Notes: generated from the letters alone by a model not told the origin. 64,000 bases of DNA from Haloferax sp. Q22 (GCF_001482285.1 NZ_LOEP01000007.1:1-64000), one strand, 5' to 3'. Positions 1-8,525 are shown, counted from the first letter of the stretch. Numbers and translations: made by a program.

Positions 1-12
1 AAGCTACGTCTT

Positions 13-53
13 GCAGGGCGTTGGAGCTGGTGGACACAGTTTCCAAACCCTGC
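13..53. other. Two-part stem-loop at the left edge
   Basis: GCAGGG (13-18) pairs with CCCTGC (48-53) and TTGGA (21-25) pairs with TCCAA (42-46), giving a long interrupted hairpin. It lies immediately before a second hairpin. It could be the end of a structured RNA or of a mobile element lying mostly outside the window; nothing more can be said from this side. Confidence 0.4.
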
Positions 54-54
54 G

Positions 55-75
55 GCCTCCCTTGGGAGGCTTTCT
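55..75 (+). terminator. Stem-loop plus T-run, terminator-like
   Basis: GCCTCCC (55-61) and GGGAGGC (64-70) are perfectly complementary and are followed by TTTCT. This is terminator-like for a transcript coming from upstream of the window. Archaeal termination depends mostly on T-runs, and this run is short, so the call is tentative. Confidence 0.4.
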
Positions 76-103
76 ATGACACGCTCCCAACTTACAAGCA
101 TTC

Positions 104-1495
104 GTGACTATTGATCGCCTATTGCAGCCCTCGGTTAACGGACTTACTGAAGATCAACTTGAGATCGCCAGGAGTCTTGAAGATTTGGGGCTACTCCGTG
201 AAATTGAGGAACGAGAATATGTCAAATGCGTCTCGCCAGATGATCAGGATTACTTCGAAGTAAAGGAACGCGGGTGTGAAGAAGAGATATACCTCTTAGA
301 AGAAGCAGGCGTGAACGTAACCTGCCCCGGCTGTGGTCGGAATATTGAATTATTTAAAAAGACCCCCAAGTCTCGTCTAATCACACATCGTAACGACGAT
401 GGTATCTATTCACATATTCGTGACGTAATCAAGCAGGAACTTGGTGGCAGAGCCTCAAAAATAAGTAACGGACTTCGGTTCTTAGATACGCGATTGAAAC
501 CAGCGTTCAGTGTCAGTCATGGTGCAGATCGAACCCGCGTTCTGATCCAGTTTGAGTACGTGAGCTCAGAAATACTTGATTCGATACAAGTATTTGACCA
601 GCCATTAGTTATTGTTCTCGTTGGTAATGCAGTTCCTCAGGCGAACCAATATGAGCAGAGAGGACTCACAAGTATAGCGGCTTCTGAAATAATTGAAGCC
701 GGGGATAGTAGCACTGATATAGAACAATTGTTTTGTTCTGCCCGGGAATCAAATATTCCTGCCAATCAACTGGCCCAGAAAGGGATTGAGCTCTACAGAG
801 ACCATCGGTCGAGATACACTTGGCGTGAATTCGAACACACCGTGCAACACTGTTTTTCAGCATCTTTCGAGACATCTCGACTACTCGGCGGTGAAGAAAG
901 CGGAGAGCAAGTTCCTGAAGGAGTCTTATCGCTTGATTATGAAGATAGCTCACATGCGTATATCTGGGACGCAAAATATGTTCAGGAGCCAGATGAGAGT
1001 CGAAGTTTGAGTGGCGAATATGAAAACATGGCAAAGCATCTGGTCAATTTCCGCCGTGAATCGAATGTAAAGGACATCTATGATGATCTTGCAGGGTATA
1101 TCATCGTCTCTCCGAGCGTTTCAGAGAGTTCAATAGTTCGGCTCGCAGAGCGAATACAGCGGCGACTAACAGAAAATGATGATGACTGGAATGGCGCCGT
1201 AACACACTTGCAGTTTGATGCGCTAATCCACATATTCCAAGCTGTACAGTCAAATCGAGATGAGGTACAAGAGAAGCCAAAGGAATTCCGTAAGCACGTT
1301 CATAGGCTATTTACAAGGGGGAACTACCATGACCCCGATCCAGACACTTACAGAGAATCTGACCAGCGAGTATTTGACGTTTCTATAGAGGATGTAGATA
1401 GGGTATTCTGGGAATTCATCGCTCCGCAAGAACCAGAATCAGATCGCGTCAATATCGAAGGGTATCTCGCAAATATCCGGAGCTTAGACTTCTAA
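104..1495 (+). CDS. Putative PD-(D/E)xK restriction-endonuclease-fold protein with Cys pair
   Basis: 463 aa from a GTG start; no other start is open upstream because an in-frame TGA sits at 77. The N-terminal third carries C74-P-G-C77, with further cysteines at 42 and 58 that could complete a zinc site. The C-terminal half reads like an Mrr-type nuclease core: helix 'REFEHTVQHCF' (241-251), then P271-E-G-V, D278 and the strand end 'IWDAKY' (287-292), whose D289-A-K291 fits the (D/E)xK element. The assignment rests on these motifs only; the exact family is not recognised. Base composition is far below that of the main chromosome and codon use differs, indicating acquired DNA. A defence or mobile-element nuclease is the likeliest role, by inference. 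Confidence 0.6.
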   Translation: MTIDRLLQPSVNGLTEDQLEIARSLEDLGLLREIEEREYVKCVSPDDQDYFEVKERGCEEEIYLLEEAGVNVTCPGCGRNIELFKKTPKSRLITHRNDDGIYSHIRDVIKQELGGRASKISNGLRFLDTRLKPAFSVSHGADRTRVLIQFEYVSSEILDSIQVFDQPLVIVLVGNAVPQANQYEQRGLTSIAASEIIEAGDSSTDIEQLFCSARESNIPANQLAQKGIELYRDHRSRYTWREFEHTVQHCFSASFETSRLLGGEESGEQVPEGVLSLDYEDSSHAYIWDAKYVQEPDESRSLSGEYENMAKHLVNFRRESNVKDIYDDLAGYIIVSPSVSESSIVRLAERIQRRLTENDDDWNGAVTHLQFDALIHIFQAVQSNRDEVQEKPKEFRKHVHRLFTRGNYHDPDPDTYRESDQRVFDVSIEDVDRVFWEFIAPQEPESDRVNIEGYLANIRSLDF

Positions 1496-1509
1496 TTTAC
1501 TTCCACAAT

Positions 1510-1528
1510 CGCTACGTATTAGGTAGCG
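1510..1528. promoter_or_regulatory. Inverted repeat CGCTAC-N7-GTAGCG before the next start
   Basis: A perfect 6-bp inverted repeat with a 7-base spacer lies between the stop of the nuclease-like gene (1495) and the ATG at 1531, two bases upstream of the latter. It could be an operator or an RNA hairpin that uncouples the two genes. Its role is inferred only from position. Confidence 0.35.
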
Positions 1529-1530
1529 TC

Positions 1531-2229
1531 ATGTTAGATGAGGATATGGTGACCGAGTTTCAGCTTCTTATTTCTCTTCTCGGCGGCGTAATTGGTGGAT
1601 TCGGAACGAAATTCCTCTGGAATTACTACCGAAGGCCGGTTCTTGATATACGTGGAGTGAACATTCGAAAAGCAACAAATAGGGAGGGCGACATAACCAA
1701 TGCTCAGTATTCTGTAGAGATATATAACCGCGGCAAGAGTGCGGCCAGTAATTGTCGCGCTCGTCTCCATCTTGAAGGAAGATTCGATCGGACAATAGAC
1801 ACAGCCGAGATTGAGGCACTTGGTGATCAGGAGCATGTTGCTGATGGTTACGAAGCAAGCTATAATCTACCCTGGCGAGAAGGAAGAAATTCAGAAAGCG
1901 TGACTATCAATAGAGGGGAAACAATCGAAATTGAGCTTGTCACCGTTGACGCAGGTCAGGACGGGCCAGATTCATACATCGACCTTGTATTCCCACAAGA
2001 TCCGTCAAGGGCGGATGATACGGGAGCAATCCAGAAGCAAAAGTGGGGAATTGATCAAGGAGATAGTCCAGTAGTAGAGATGGTAAACCGGATTAGTAGA
2101 GAAGATTTCGAACAGATCCCTTGGCAAACAATGGTCGTGGAATTTTCAGGGGAGAGAACCTCGATGATCAGACGACAGCTCCAAATCACATGGGAGCAGA
2201 GCGTTATCCCCAATATTAATCTGAACTAA
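1531..2229 (+). CDS. Membrane-anchored protein of unknown function
   Basis: 232 aa. One hydrophobic segment near residues 8-28 ('LLISLLGGVIGGFG') is followed by a soluble beta-rich domain with 'YSVEIYNRGKSAASNCRARL', which resembles an immunoglobulin-like or CARDB-type strand pattern. No catalytic motif is visible. It follows the nuclease-like gene on the same strand, 35 bases after its stop, and shares its low GC. It may be a membrane partner of the nuclease, or an unrelated island gene. The family is not recognised. Confidence 0.6.
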   Translation: MLDEDMVTEFQLLISLLGGVIGGFGTKFLWNYYRRPVLDIRGVNIRKATNREGDITNAQYSVEIYNRGKSAASNCRARLHLEGRFDRTIDTAEIEALGDQEHVADGYEASYNLPWREGRNSESVTINRGETIEIELVTVDAGQDGPDSYIDLVFPQDPSRADDTGAIQKQKWGIDQGDSPVVEMVNRISREDFEQIPWQTMVVEFSGERTSMIRRQLQITWEQSVIPNINLN

Positions 2230-2448
2230 GAATTCCTTCTTCGACTACATCCGACCCCATGAGTCCAAATCATATATTGTTAAAATCAAAATTGTATTTG
2301 TTTGAGGGAATGGGAATAAAGTATCACATTCTGCCTTTCTCTACGAAACTGAACAGGTGGTATGGTAGGGATAGTGCCCCCTCAGTGTGTCAAGAATCAC
2401 TTATTTGTATGAGATCAATGAAGTCGAAGCAGCTAGAGAGGCCTATGT

Positions 2449-3219
2449 TTACGGTTCAACAATCCATTCTACTCCACCAGGATACGAATAAATGACCGAT
2501 GTTTCCTCACATCGGGACTGTATCTCTGCGATAGCTGCCCTACCACGCTTTTGATGTACTGATGTTGTGTTAACATTCCCGCAGCAGAGGAGGTCAAATG
2601 GGGAACAAATCATGAGGTATGCACTTTGGTACGTATTCACGCCAGCAAGATCCTCAAGTTCAGCAATATCGTTAGCAAGACCAAGCTTTTCTAAATTCAC
2701 GGCATTTTGTAACTCATTCCTTGGAGTGTCAGCAACCACCTCTGGAGAGATCGTCAACGGCACTATCGGATCCTGTGGTCGCTTCAATTCGATTAGTGCG
2801 TCAATTGCCTCATCCTCTATCCGGATCTTACCGTTGATCAACCGAGGTGGGCGATCTATCGGCTGATTCAATACAGCGATATCTACAATATTCGCTAAAT
2901 CGCCTTTGAACGCCTGTGAGATACGTACTTCCGTATGCACTCGTGACATAGGGGAATTCCCGTACGAGTTCTGAAGTCGTTCGAAGTTTTCTCTAATACG
3001 TTCATGATATGTCTCCTCTACGTAGTTCCGATTATGGCTCAACCGAATCGGATTATCCGCCCAGTATGGATCCCACTTTGCCTTCAAATTATTTTCCGCC
3101 CTAAGCTCATTCCGTAACGCCTCATAAACCCTAGCCTGAATGTCATTCTCGTTAAAGAATTCGAATGGCCTTTCACTGAATTCAAGCGACACCTCCTCTA
3201 AGACATCATCTACATTCAT
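2449..3219 (-). CDS. Second putative PD-(D/E)xK nuclease-fold protein
   Basis: 256 aa, convergent with the two upstream island genes. The order of elements is that of restriction-endonuclease-like folds: helix 'NENDIQARVYEALRNEL' (23-39), 'RVHTEVRI' (93-100), 'VDIAVL' with D113, then 'ALIELKR' with E144-L-K146. The roughly 30-residue gap between D113 and ExK holds a basic loop and a strand. There is no fused methylase, helicase or DNA-recognition domain. Low GC matches the rest of the island. The specific family is unknown; a defence or anti-plasmid nuclease is plausible but inferred. Confidence 0.6.
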   Translation of the reverse strand: MNVDDVLEEVSLEFSERPFEFFNENDIQARVYEALRNELRAENNLKAKWDPYWADNPIRLSHNRNYVEETYHERIRENFERLQNSYGNSPMSRVHTEVRISQAFKGDLANIVDIAVLNQPIDRPPRLINGKIRIEDEAIDALIELKRPQDPIVPLTISPEVVADTPRNELQNAVNLEKLGLANDIAELEDLAGVNTYQSAYLMICSPFDLLCCGNVNTTSVHQKRGRAAIAEIQSRCEETSVIYSYPGGVEWIVEP

Positions 3220-3278
3220 ATCCTAACTACCGATCATATTATCACATTACTATTAACATCTTGTCTGCGCTCGTCGGT

Positions 3279-3665
3279 GTGTTCGTCCAAAAAGCGCGCA
3301 AATCGGGTTACTTCTATTGGGAAGCGAGGATAACGGCGAGCAGCCGAGAGAGATTCCGAAACATAGGGCACATCTCGGTGGAAATCTCTGCGCCGTCTGT
3401 CGGTTTAAGTGTGAATCCAGATTTCTTTCATAAATAGTTTTGTGAGTCGGTGATAATTACTGGTTCGAGTGCGTGTTCGTCCAAAAAGCGAGCAAATCAG
3501 TTTACTTCATCTGGGTAGCGCGGATGGTTCCCTTCAATCGAGGGGAGTTCCGCTACATAGGGCGCATTGTTTGATGTATCCCTGCGCAGTCTATCGGTTT
3601 GAGTCTGAACCGGGTTTTCTTCTATAAAAAAATTCGTAAGTCGGTAATAGTTACTGGTTCGAGTG
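3279..3665. repeat. Two 193-bp diverged direct repeats, probably a decayed coding duplication
   Basis: Copies at 3279-3471 and 3473-3665 align end to end. Both begin GTGTTCGTCCAAAAAGCG and end TACTGGTTCGAGTG. Read on the minus strand, both copies give related peptides ('TRTSNYYRLTNFF' versus 'TRTSNYHRLTKLF', ending 'ARFLDEH'), and many differences fall at synonymous third positions. Stops (TGA, TAA) and a frame change interrupt them. This looks like a tandem duplication of a short coding segment that has since decayed. The 3220-3732 interval, otherwise gene-free, consists mainly of this repeat and marks the junction between the low-GC island and the GC-rich chromosome. Confidence 0.65.
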
Positions 3666-3732
3666 CCGAGGCCATCTTCTCCGAAGGTCCGACGGTGGAG
3701 GAGACCGTCGAGTCCGGGCGGCTTGACCGAGT

Positions 3733-4431
3733 TTATTGTGAGTCGAAGTAGCGACCGCGAACCCGCTGGCCGCGGACGTAGTGGCTGACGTACGCCCGCG
3801 CGTACGTCAGGAACAGTGACAGGTATCCCTCGTCGCGCTCGCGCCGGGCGGAGGTCGCGACCTCGGTCTCCGGGTCGTAGACGACCTCGCCGCGGTCCTT
3901 CAGCCGCAAGGAGAGTTCGGTGTCCTCCATGAACGGGAGCGTCTCGTCGAAGCCGCCGTGGGCCTCGAACGCGTCGCGGCGGTAACTGCAGTTGAACGTC
4001 GGCTGTTGGACGAACCCGACGGGCCACGAGACGCGGTACCAGTAGTCCGAGAGGAGTTTGAACAGGGTGCGGTGCCGGAGGGTGTCCTCAAGCGGGCGCG
4101 CCGGGCCGCCGACGCCGACGACGTTCGAGTTGTCGTAGTGTCGCCGGTGCGTGCGGACCCACGCGGGGGGAACGACCGTGTCGGCGTCGGTAAAGAGGAC
4201 GACTTCGCCGGAGGCGGCGTCGACGCCGAGGTTGCGCGCGGCACCGGGACCGCGCCCGTCGTCGCGGACAACGATATCGCAGGCGGGGTGGTCGCGAGCC
4301 ACCTCCTCGGTGTGGTCCGAACCGGCGGCGACGACGACCACCTCTGCGGGCTGACCATCGAGCGCCGAGAGACATCGCTGGAGGTTCGCGGGTTCTTCGT
4401 ATGCGGGGACGACAACTGATAGTGTTGTCAT
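3733..4431 (-). CDS. Family 2 glycosyltransferase
   Basis: 232 aa, GT-A fold. It would transfer a sugar from a nucleotide- or lipid-linked donor in glycan or lipid glycosylation. N-terminal 'LSVVVPAYEEPANLQRC' is the nucleotide-binding start, D82-A-D84 is the metal-binding DxD, and 'PFMEDTEL' with E169-D170 is the acceptor-side acidic pair. No transmembrane segment is obvious, so it is probably cytoplasmic or peripheral. It stands alone on this strand between the island edge and divergent hpt. Acceptor and sugar cannot be inferred. The C-terminus abuts the decayed repeat, so slight truncation is possible. Confidence 0.85.
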   Translation of the reverse strand: MTTLSVVVPAYEEPANLQRCLSALDGQPAEVVVVAAGSDHTEEVARDHPACDIVVRDDGRGPGAARNLGVDAASGEVVLFTDADTVVPPAWVRTHRRHYDNSNVVGVGGPARPLEDTLRHRTLFKLLSDYWYRVSWPVGFVQQPTFNCSYRRDAFEAHGGFDETLPFMEDTELSLRLKDRGEVVYDPETEVATSARRERDEGYLSLFLTYARAYVSHYVRGQRVRGRYFDSQ

Positions 4432-4552
4432 TGCTACATTAAAAATAACAATCTATTGAAGGTTTTTCGGATTGCCGCGAGCGCGGCGGCAGCGGTCGGG
4501 CGGCGCACGTAGAGAGCGAACCACTTTTGAGTCGATTCGTGAAACGGACCCC

Positions 4553-5098
4553 ATGCAGCGACTCGAGGAGTCCCTACACGAAGCGCCCATCATCGACAAG
4601 GACGGCTACTCTTATCTCGTCCACCCCATCAGTAACGGCGTGCCGATGCTCGACCCCCAACTCCTGCGCGAGGTCGTCGTCGGCATCACCCGCGCCGCCG
4701 ACCTCGACGTGGACAAAATCGTCGCGCCCGAGGCGATGGGCATCCACATCGCCACCGCGCTGTCCCTCCAGACGGACATCCCGCTCGTCGTCATCCGCAA
4801 GCGCGAGTACGGCCTCGACGGTGAGGTCGCGCTCCATCAGACGACCGGTTACTCCGAGTCGGAGATGTTCATCAACGACATCGAAGACGGCGACCGCGTG
4901 CTCGTCGTGGACGACCTACTTTCAACCGGCGGGACGCTCGCGGCCATCTGCGGCGCGCTCGACGACATCGGCGCGGACATCTCGGACATCGTCGTCGCCA
5001 TCCGGAAGGTCGGCGAGACCGCCCTCGACGACACCGACTACGAGGCGACGAGCCTCATCGACATCAGCGTGGACGAGGACGGCGTCGAGATTCACTGA
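4553..5098 (+). CDS. hpt: Hypoxanthine/guanine-type purine phosphoribosyltransferase
   Basis: 181 aa. Purine salvage: joins a free purine base to PRPP. The PRPP-binding motif '[13 protein letters not shown]' (116-128) and '[12 protein letters not shown]' near the N-terminus are those of archaeal HPRT-like enzymes. The ATG at 4553 is preferred over an in-frame start at 4472, because the extension is Arg-rich and unlike the family. A TATA-like CTTTTGA lies at about 4524-4530, close to -27 of the ATG, suggesting a leaderless transcript. The next gene is a nucleobase permease, so uptake and salvage are adjacent. Substrate (hypoxanthine, guanine or adenine) is not decidable by eye. Confidence 0.88.
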   Translation: MQRLEESLHEAPIIDKDGYSYLVHPISNGVPMLDPQLLREVVVGITRAADLDVDKIVAPEAMGIHIATALSLQTDIPLVVIRKREYGLDGEVALHQTTGYSESEMFINDIEDGDRVLVVDDLLSTGGTLAAICGALDDIGADISDIVVAIRKVGETALDDTDYEATSLIDISVDEDGVEIH

Positions 5099-5111
5099 GC
5101 GGAGCCAGTTG

Positions 5112-5138
5112 CAGTCGGTACAGTCGGTACAGTCGGTG
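5112..5138. repeat. Three tandem 9-bp units CAGTCGGTA
   Basis: Units at 5112-5120, 5121-5129 and 5130-5138; the third ends G instead of A. They lie 14 bases after the hpt stop, between hpt and the permease. They could be slippage or a repeated protein-binding site upstream of the permease promoter, whose AT-rich box is near 5228-5236. Confidence 0.5.
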
Positions 5139-5264
5139 CGGTGTCAGTTCCCCCACTCGCCCGCCAAGTGTGCACGTCCGTGCCTAATACCACGTATCAG
5201 GTGCAGTGAAATACGCTCGAACGCGAAACTATTATTGAACGGGGGTCGCTCGTGGCGAGTACAG

Positions 5265-6635
5265 ATGGCAGACGACAGCGGTGAACTCGGCCTCGAATAC
5301 GAAATCGACGACCGGCCGCCATTGCTGGAGTCGATTCTCCTCGGAATACAGCACGTCTCGGTGATGATCGTCCCGGCGACCGCCGTGGCGTTCATCGTCG
5401 CGGGCGAAGTCGGCCTCGGCGTCGCCGACACGGCCTACGTGGTCCAGATGGTGCTCCTGTTTTCGGGGCTCGCGACCGTGGTACAGGCGTACGCCGTCGG
5501 GCCGGTCGGCTCGCGGCTCCCCATCGTGATGGGGACGAGTTTCACCTTCGTCGGCGCGGCGACGACCATCGGCGTCGATTACGGCTTGAGCGCGGTGTTC
5601 GGCGCGATTCTCGTCACCGGCTTCCTCGTCGAGGGGGTTATCGGCTGGCAGTTCGACCGAATCAAACCCTTCTTCCCGCCGCTGGTGACGGGGCTCGTCG
5701 TCGTCATCATCGGGCTCTACCTCGTCCCGGTCGGCATGGACTACGCCGCCGGCGGGGTCGGAGCCGCCGACTACGGCGCGGCGCACAACATCGGCCTCGC
5801 GGCGCTCGTCCTCGGCGTCGCCATCGCGCTCAACCTCTTCACTGACGGCATCACGCGACTCCTGAGCACGCTCGTCGGTATCGCCGTCGGCTACGCCGTC
5901 GCCGTCCCGCTCGGCGTGGTGGACTTCGCGCCCATCGGCGACGCGGCGTGGTTCGCGATTCCCCGCCCCGGCGCGTTCGGCGTCACGTTCGAACCCGTCC
6001 CCATCATCACCTTCGCGTTCCTCTTTCTCGTCTCCGCGATGGAGACGGTCGGCGACATGTCCGGCATCACCGCCGCCGAGGGGCGCAACCCGACCGACGA
6101 GGAGTTCCGCGGCGGCCTGTTCACCGACGGCTTCATGAGTTCTATCGCGTCGGTGTTCGGCGCGTTCCCGGTCACCTCGTTCTCGCAGAACGTGGGAATC
6201 GTCAACTTCACCGGCGTGATGAGTCGGTACGTCGTCGGCATCGCGGGCGTCGTCCTCGCCGTCCTCGGCCTCAGCCCGAAGGTCGGCGCGGCCGTCGCGA
6301 CCATCCCGAGCGCCGTCTTCGGCGGCGCGGTCCTGCTCATGGCCGGCATGGTCGCCGCCAGCGGCGTCCGACTCGTCTTCCTCCACACGAACCTCGATCG
6401 CCGCAACATGGTCGTCGTCGCCGCCTCGCTCGGACTCGGCCTCGGCGTCGCCACGCGACCCGACGCGCTTTCGGGGCTCCCGCAGGCCGCCGCGACGTTC
6501 TTCAGTCAGCCCGTCATCGTGACCGCGCTGACGGCGCTCGTGCTCAACACGCTCGCGCCGGGCGACCAGAGCCCGCTTTTCGACGCGGCCGACGAGTCGG
6601 TCGCCGCGGACGGCCACGTGTCAACCGACGACTGA
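5265..6635 (+). CDS. NCS2 family xanthine/uracil permease
   Basis: 456 aa, almost entirely hydrophobic with about 14 membrane segments. The family carries uracil, xanthine or uric acid by cation symport. Diagnostic segments are 'VMGTSFTFVGA', 'SAMETVGDMSGI' and the conserved 'SFSQNVGIVNFTGV' (family form usually NxN/QNxGxxxxTG). The ATG at 5265 follows an AT-rich box (AAACTATTATTGA, 5226-5238). It lies downstream of hpt on the same strand, supporting a purine salvage role. The exact substrate is inferred. Confidence 0.88.
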   Translation: MADDSGELGLEYEIDDRPPLLESILLGIQHVSVMIVPATAVAFIVAGEVGLGVADTAYVVQMVLLFSGLATVVQAYAVGPVGSRLPIVMGTSFTFVGAATTIGVDYGLSAVFGAILVTGFLVEGVIGWQFDRIKPFFPPLVTGLVVVIIGLYLVPVGMDYAAGGVGAADYGAAHNIGLAALVLGVAIALNLFTDGITRLLSTLVGIAVGYAVAVPLGVVDFAPIGDAAWFAIPRPGAFGVTFEPVPIITFAFLFLVSAMETVGDMSGITAAEGRNPTDEEFRGGLFTDGFMSSIASVFGAFPVTSFSQNVGIVNFTGVMSRYVVGIAGVVLAVLGLSPKVGAAVATIPSAVFGGAVLLMAGMVAASGVRLVFLHTNLDRRNMVVVAASLGLGLGVATRPDALSGLPQAAATFFSQPVIVTALTALVLNTLAPGDQSPLFDAADESVAADGHVSTDD

Positions 6636-6765
6636 CACGAACCGAGTCAGTCGTAACTGGTTCCGGGTTCAGTAGTCGGTTTATATTTCGTGTCTCGCGA
6701 CTTTCGGGAAACCGTCCGGATTACCAACGAATTCATTTCTACTCGCCGCATTACATCTTCACGAG

Positions 6766-7581
6766 ATGAGCGAGCAGCGGGTCACATTCAACGGGGATAC
6801 GCGGGTGCTGTACCGGCAGGCAGTCAGAACGCCGCTGCCGGACGAGGACGCCGAACGGCTGTTCCACGAGAACATGATGAACATCGCGGACGCCCAAGAG
6901 CGGAAGGCGGACATGCTCGCCGACCCCAATATCTCCCTGCTCGAAGCCTACGAGACGCAACTCGAAGGCATTGCGAAGAGCTACAAGCGGCGCTGTCGCC
7001 ACATCGCCGGCGACGATTACGAGGAGATTGCGATGGCGTACAACCGCGGCGAGCGCGACGACCGCGTCGGCGCACTCACGGCCTACTACTTCGAGGGGCT
7101 CTGGCGGATGCAACAGCGAATCACCGTCACCGACATGCTGTTTTTCCCCATCATCCTGCGGTATCCCGACTGCTTCACGGTCAACATCCGATTCGCCAGC
7201 GGCCACACGACGACGGAGTCCGTCCTCTACGAGTCGCCGGAACACTCCACGGAGGAACTCGACAACAAGTACGCCGAGCGCTACTACAACGAGAGCCTCT
7301 ACTCGCAGAAGGAGGCTGCCGAGTACATCAGGGACACCGCGGAGATAATCCGCGAGGAGTTCCCCAGCCCCGACGAGTCGACGTTCGAGGAGCGACAGTA
7401 CGGCGGTATCACCTCCGCCGGCGGCCGGAAGGGTCCGGTGTTCTCGTCGATGCTCAAGCGAGTCGAACCGGACCCGAACCGGTTTTCTGAACCGGTCGAG
7501 GAGCCGACGCTCGTCGAGGAAGGCGAGGAGGCGCGGCGAACCGAACGGGAGCTACTCCCCGAGGGCGCAATCGTCCTCTGA
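6766..7581 (+). CDS. Conserved haloarchaeal protein of unknown function
   Basis: 271 aa, soluble, acidic C-terminal tail (about 235-271). Central segment 'DMLFFPIILRYPDCFTVNIRF' is the only hydrophobic stretch, and it looks like buried beta structure rather than a membrane helix. No catalytic signature is recognised. It stands between the permease and the potassium channel with its own upstream gap of 130 bases, which contains AT-rich DNA near 6720-6750. Confidence 0.7.
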   Translation: MSEQRVTFNGDTRVLYRQAVRTPLPDEDAERLFHENMMNIADAQERKADMLADPNISLLEAYETQLEGIAKSYKRRCRHIAGDDYEEIAMAYNRGERDDRVGALTAYYFEGLWRMQQRITVTDMLFFPIILRYPDCFTVNIRFASGHTTTESVLYESPEHSTEELDNKYAERYYNESLYSQKEAAEYIRDTAEIIREEFPSPDESTFEERQYGGITSAGGRKGPVFSSMLKRVEPDPNRFSEPVEEPTLVEEGEEARRTERELLPEGAIVL

Positions 7582-7632
7582 AACGGTCGCCGCCGAGTCG
7601 CCGCCGTCAGTCCACCGTCCCACGAACGACGG

Positions 7633-7640
7633 TATAAGTA
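7633..7640 (+). promoter_or_regulatory. TATA box TATAAGTA of the channel gene
   Basis: TATAAGTA is centred about 26 bases upstream of the ATG at 7662, the spacing expected for a leaderless haloarchaeal transcript. It also supports that start choice. Confidence 0.6.
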
Positions 7641-7661
7641 TCTCTCCGCCGAAGACGGGGT

Positions 7662-8504
7662 ATGGACGGTCATGCGCGCGGGTCGCACCGCGAGACGCCC
7701 CGGGACGTGGTCAGGTTCTATCTGCTCGACCACCGGACCGCGATCGGCAAGGCCATCGACATCGCGCTCCTCGGGCTCAACCTCCTGTTCGTCGGGGTGT
7801 TCGTCGCCGAGACCTACCCGATTTCGGCGTCGGTCCAGTCGATGCTCTGGTCCGTCGAGGTCGCCGTCTCTCTCGTTTTTCTCGCCGAGTACCTCCTCCG
7901 TCTCTACGGCGCGCGGGACCGGACTGCCGAACTGTTCAACGTCTACTCGTTCATCGACCTGCTGGCTATCTTGCCGACGCTGGCGGTGCTCGTGTTTCCC
8001 GTCTCGTCGCTCGCCGCCAACATCGGCTTCCTGCGGGCGATTCGAGTAGTCCGTGTCCTCCGGTTCTACCGGTTCACGCGCGACGAGGAGTTCTTCTTCG
8101 GCACCGTCTCCGTCGGCACGCTCCGCGTGGTGAAACTGCTGTTGACGGTGCTCACCATCTTCTTCGTCGCCGCGGGGATGTTCTACTCGTTCGAACACCG
8201 GGTGAACCCCGAAATCGGGACGTTCGGCGACGCGTTCTACTTCGTCGTCGTCGCGCTCTCGACGGTCGGATTCGGCGACATCGTCCCGGTGACCGAGGCG
8301 GGGCGGTGGGTCACGGTCGCCGCCATCCTCGCGGGCATCATCCTCATCCCGTGGCAGGCGAGCAAAATCGTCAAGGAGTGGGGCCACCGCGACAAGGTCT
8401 CCGTCACCTGCCAGAACTGCGGGCTGGCCTACCACGACGCCGACGCCTCCCACTGCAAGTCCTGCGGCCACGTCATCTATCAGGAGTACGACTCGCGGGA
8501 GTGA
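7662..8504 (+). CDS. Voltage-gated-type K+ channel with C-terminal zinc ribbon
   Basis: 280 aa. S1-S4 occupy about residues 30-140, with an Arg-rich S4-like segment 'FLRAIRVVRVLRFYRF' (123-138). S5, pore loop and S6 occupy about 155-232, with selectivity filter 'TVGFGD' (201-206), which is K+-selective in known channels. The cytoplasmic tail ends in a four-cysteine knuckle, C250-x2-C253 and C265-x2-C268, a rubredoxin/zinc-ribbon pattern unusual for a channel tail. Start supported by the TATA box 26 bases upstream. The last codons lie in an 18-bp duplicated sequence. Confidence 0.9.
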   Translation: MDGHARGSHRETPRDVVRFYLLDHRTAIGKAIDIALLGLNLLFVGVFVAETYPISASVQSMLWSVEVAVSLVFLAEYLLRLYGARDRTAELFNVYSFIDLLAILPTLAVLVFPVSSLAANIGFLRAIRVVRVLRFYRFTRDEEFFFGTVSVGTLRVVKLLLTVLTIFFVAAGMFYSFEHRVNPEIGTFGDAFYFVVVALSTVGFGDIVPVTEAGRWVTVAAILAGIILIPWQASKIVKEWGHRDKVSVTCQNCGLAYHDADASHCKSCGHVIYQEYDSRE

Positions 8505-8525
8505 GTGAGTACGACTCGCGGGAGA
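8485..8525. repeat. 18-bp direct repeat spanning the channel stop codon
   Basis: GAGTACGACTCGCGGGAG occurs at 8485-8502 and again at 8508-8525. The first copy encodes the last residues (EYDSRE) of the channel and the second lies just past its TGA. A small local duplication at the 3' end of the gene. Confidence 0.7.

Noticed and set aside
2259-2495. 78-codon plus-strand frame between the two island nuclease-like genes
   Set aside because: It overlaps the 3' end of the minus-strand nuclease-like gene, has no coding-like composition and no recognisable motif.
1-3665. An insertion sequence or integrated provirus at the left end
   Set aside because: No transposase, integrase, terminal inverted repeats or target duplication could be found; only low GC and the decayed repeat are visible.
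5112-5138. Possible start of a CRISPR-like or satellite array
   Set aside because: Only three 9-bp units without spacers; no array elsewhere.
5232-6617. 461-codon frame antisense to the permease
   Set aside because: Extremely Arg/Asp/Glu-rich shadow of a GC-rich gene; the permease frame shows clear transmembrane and family motifs.
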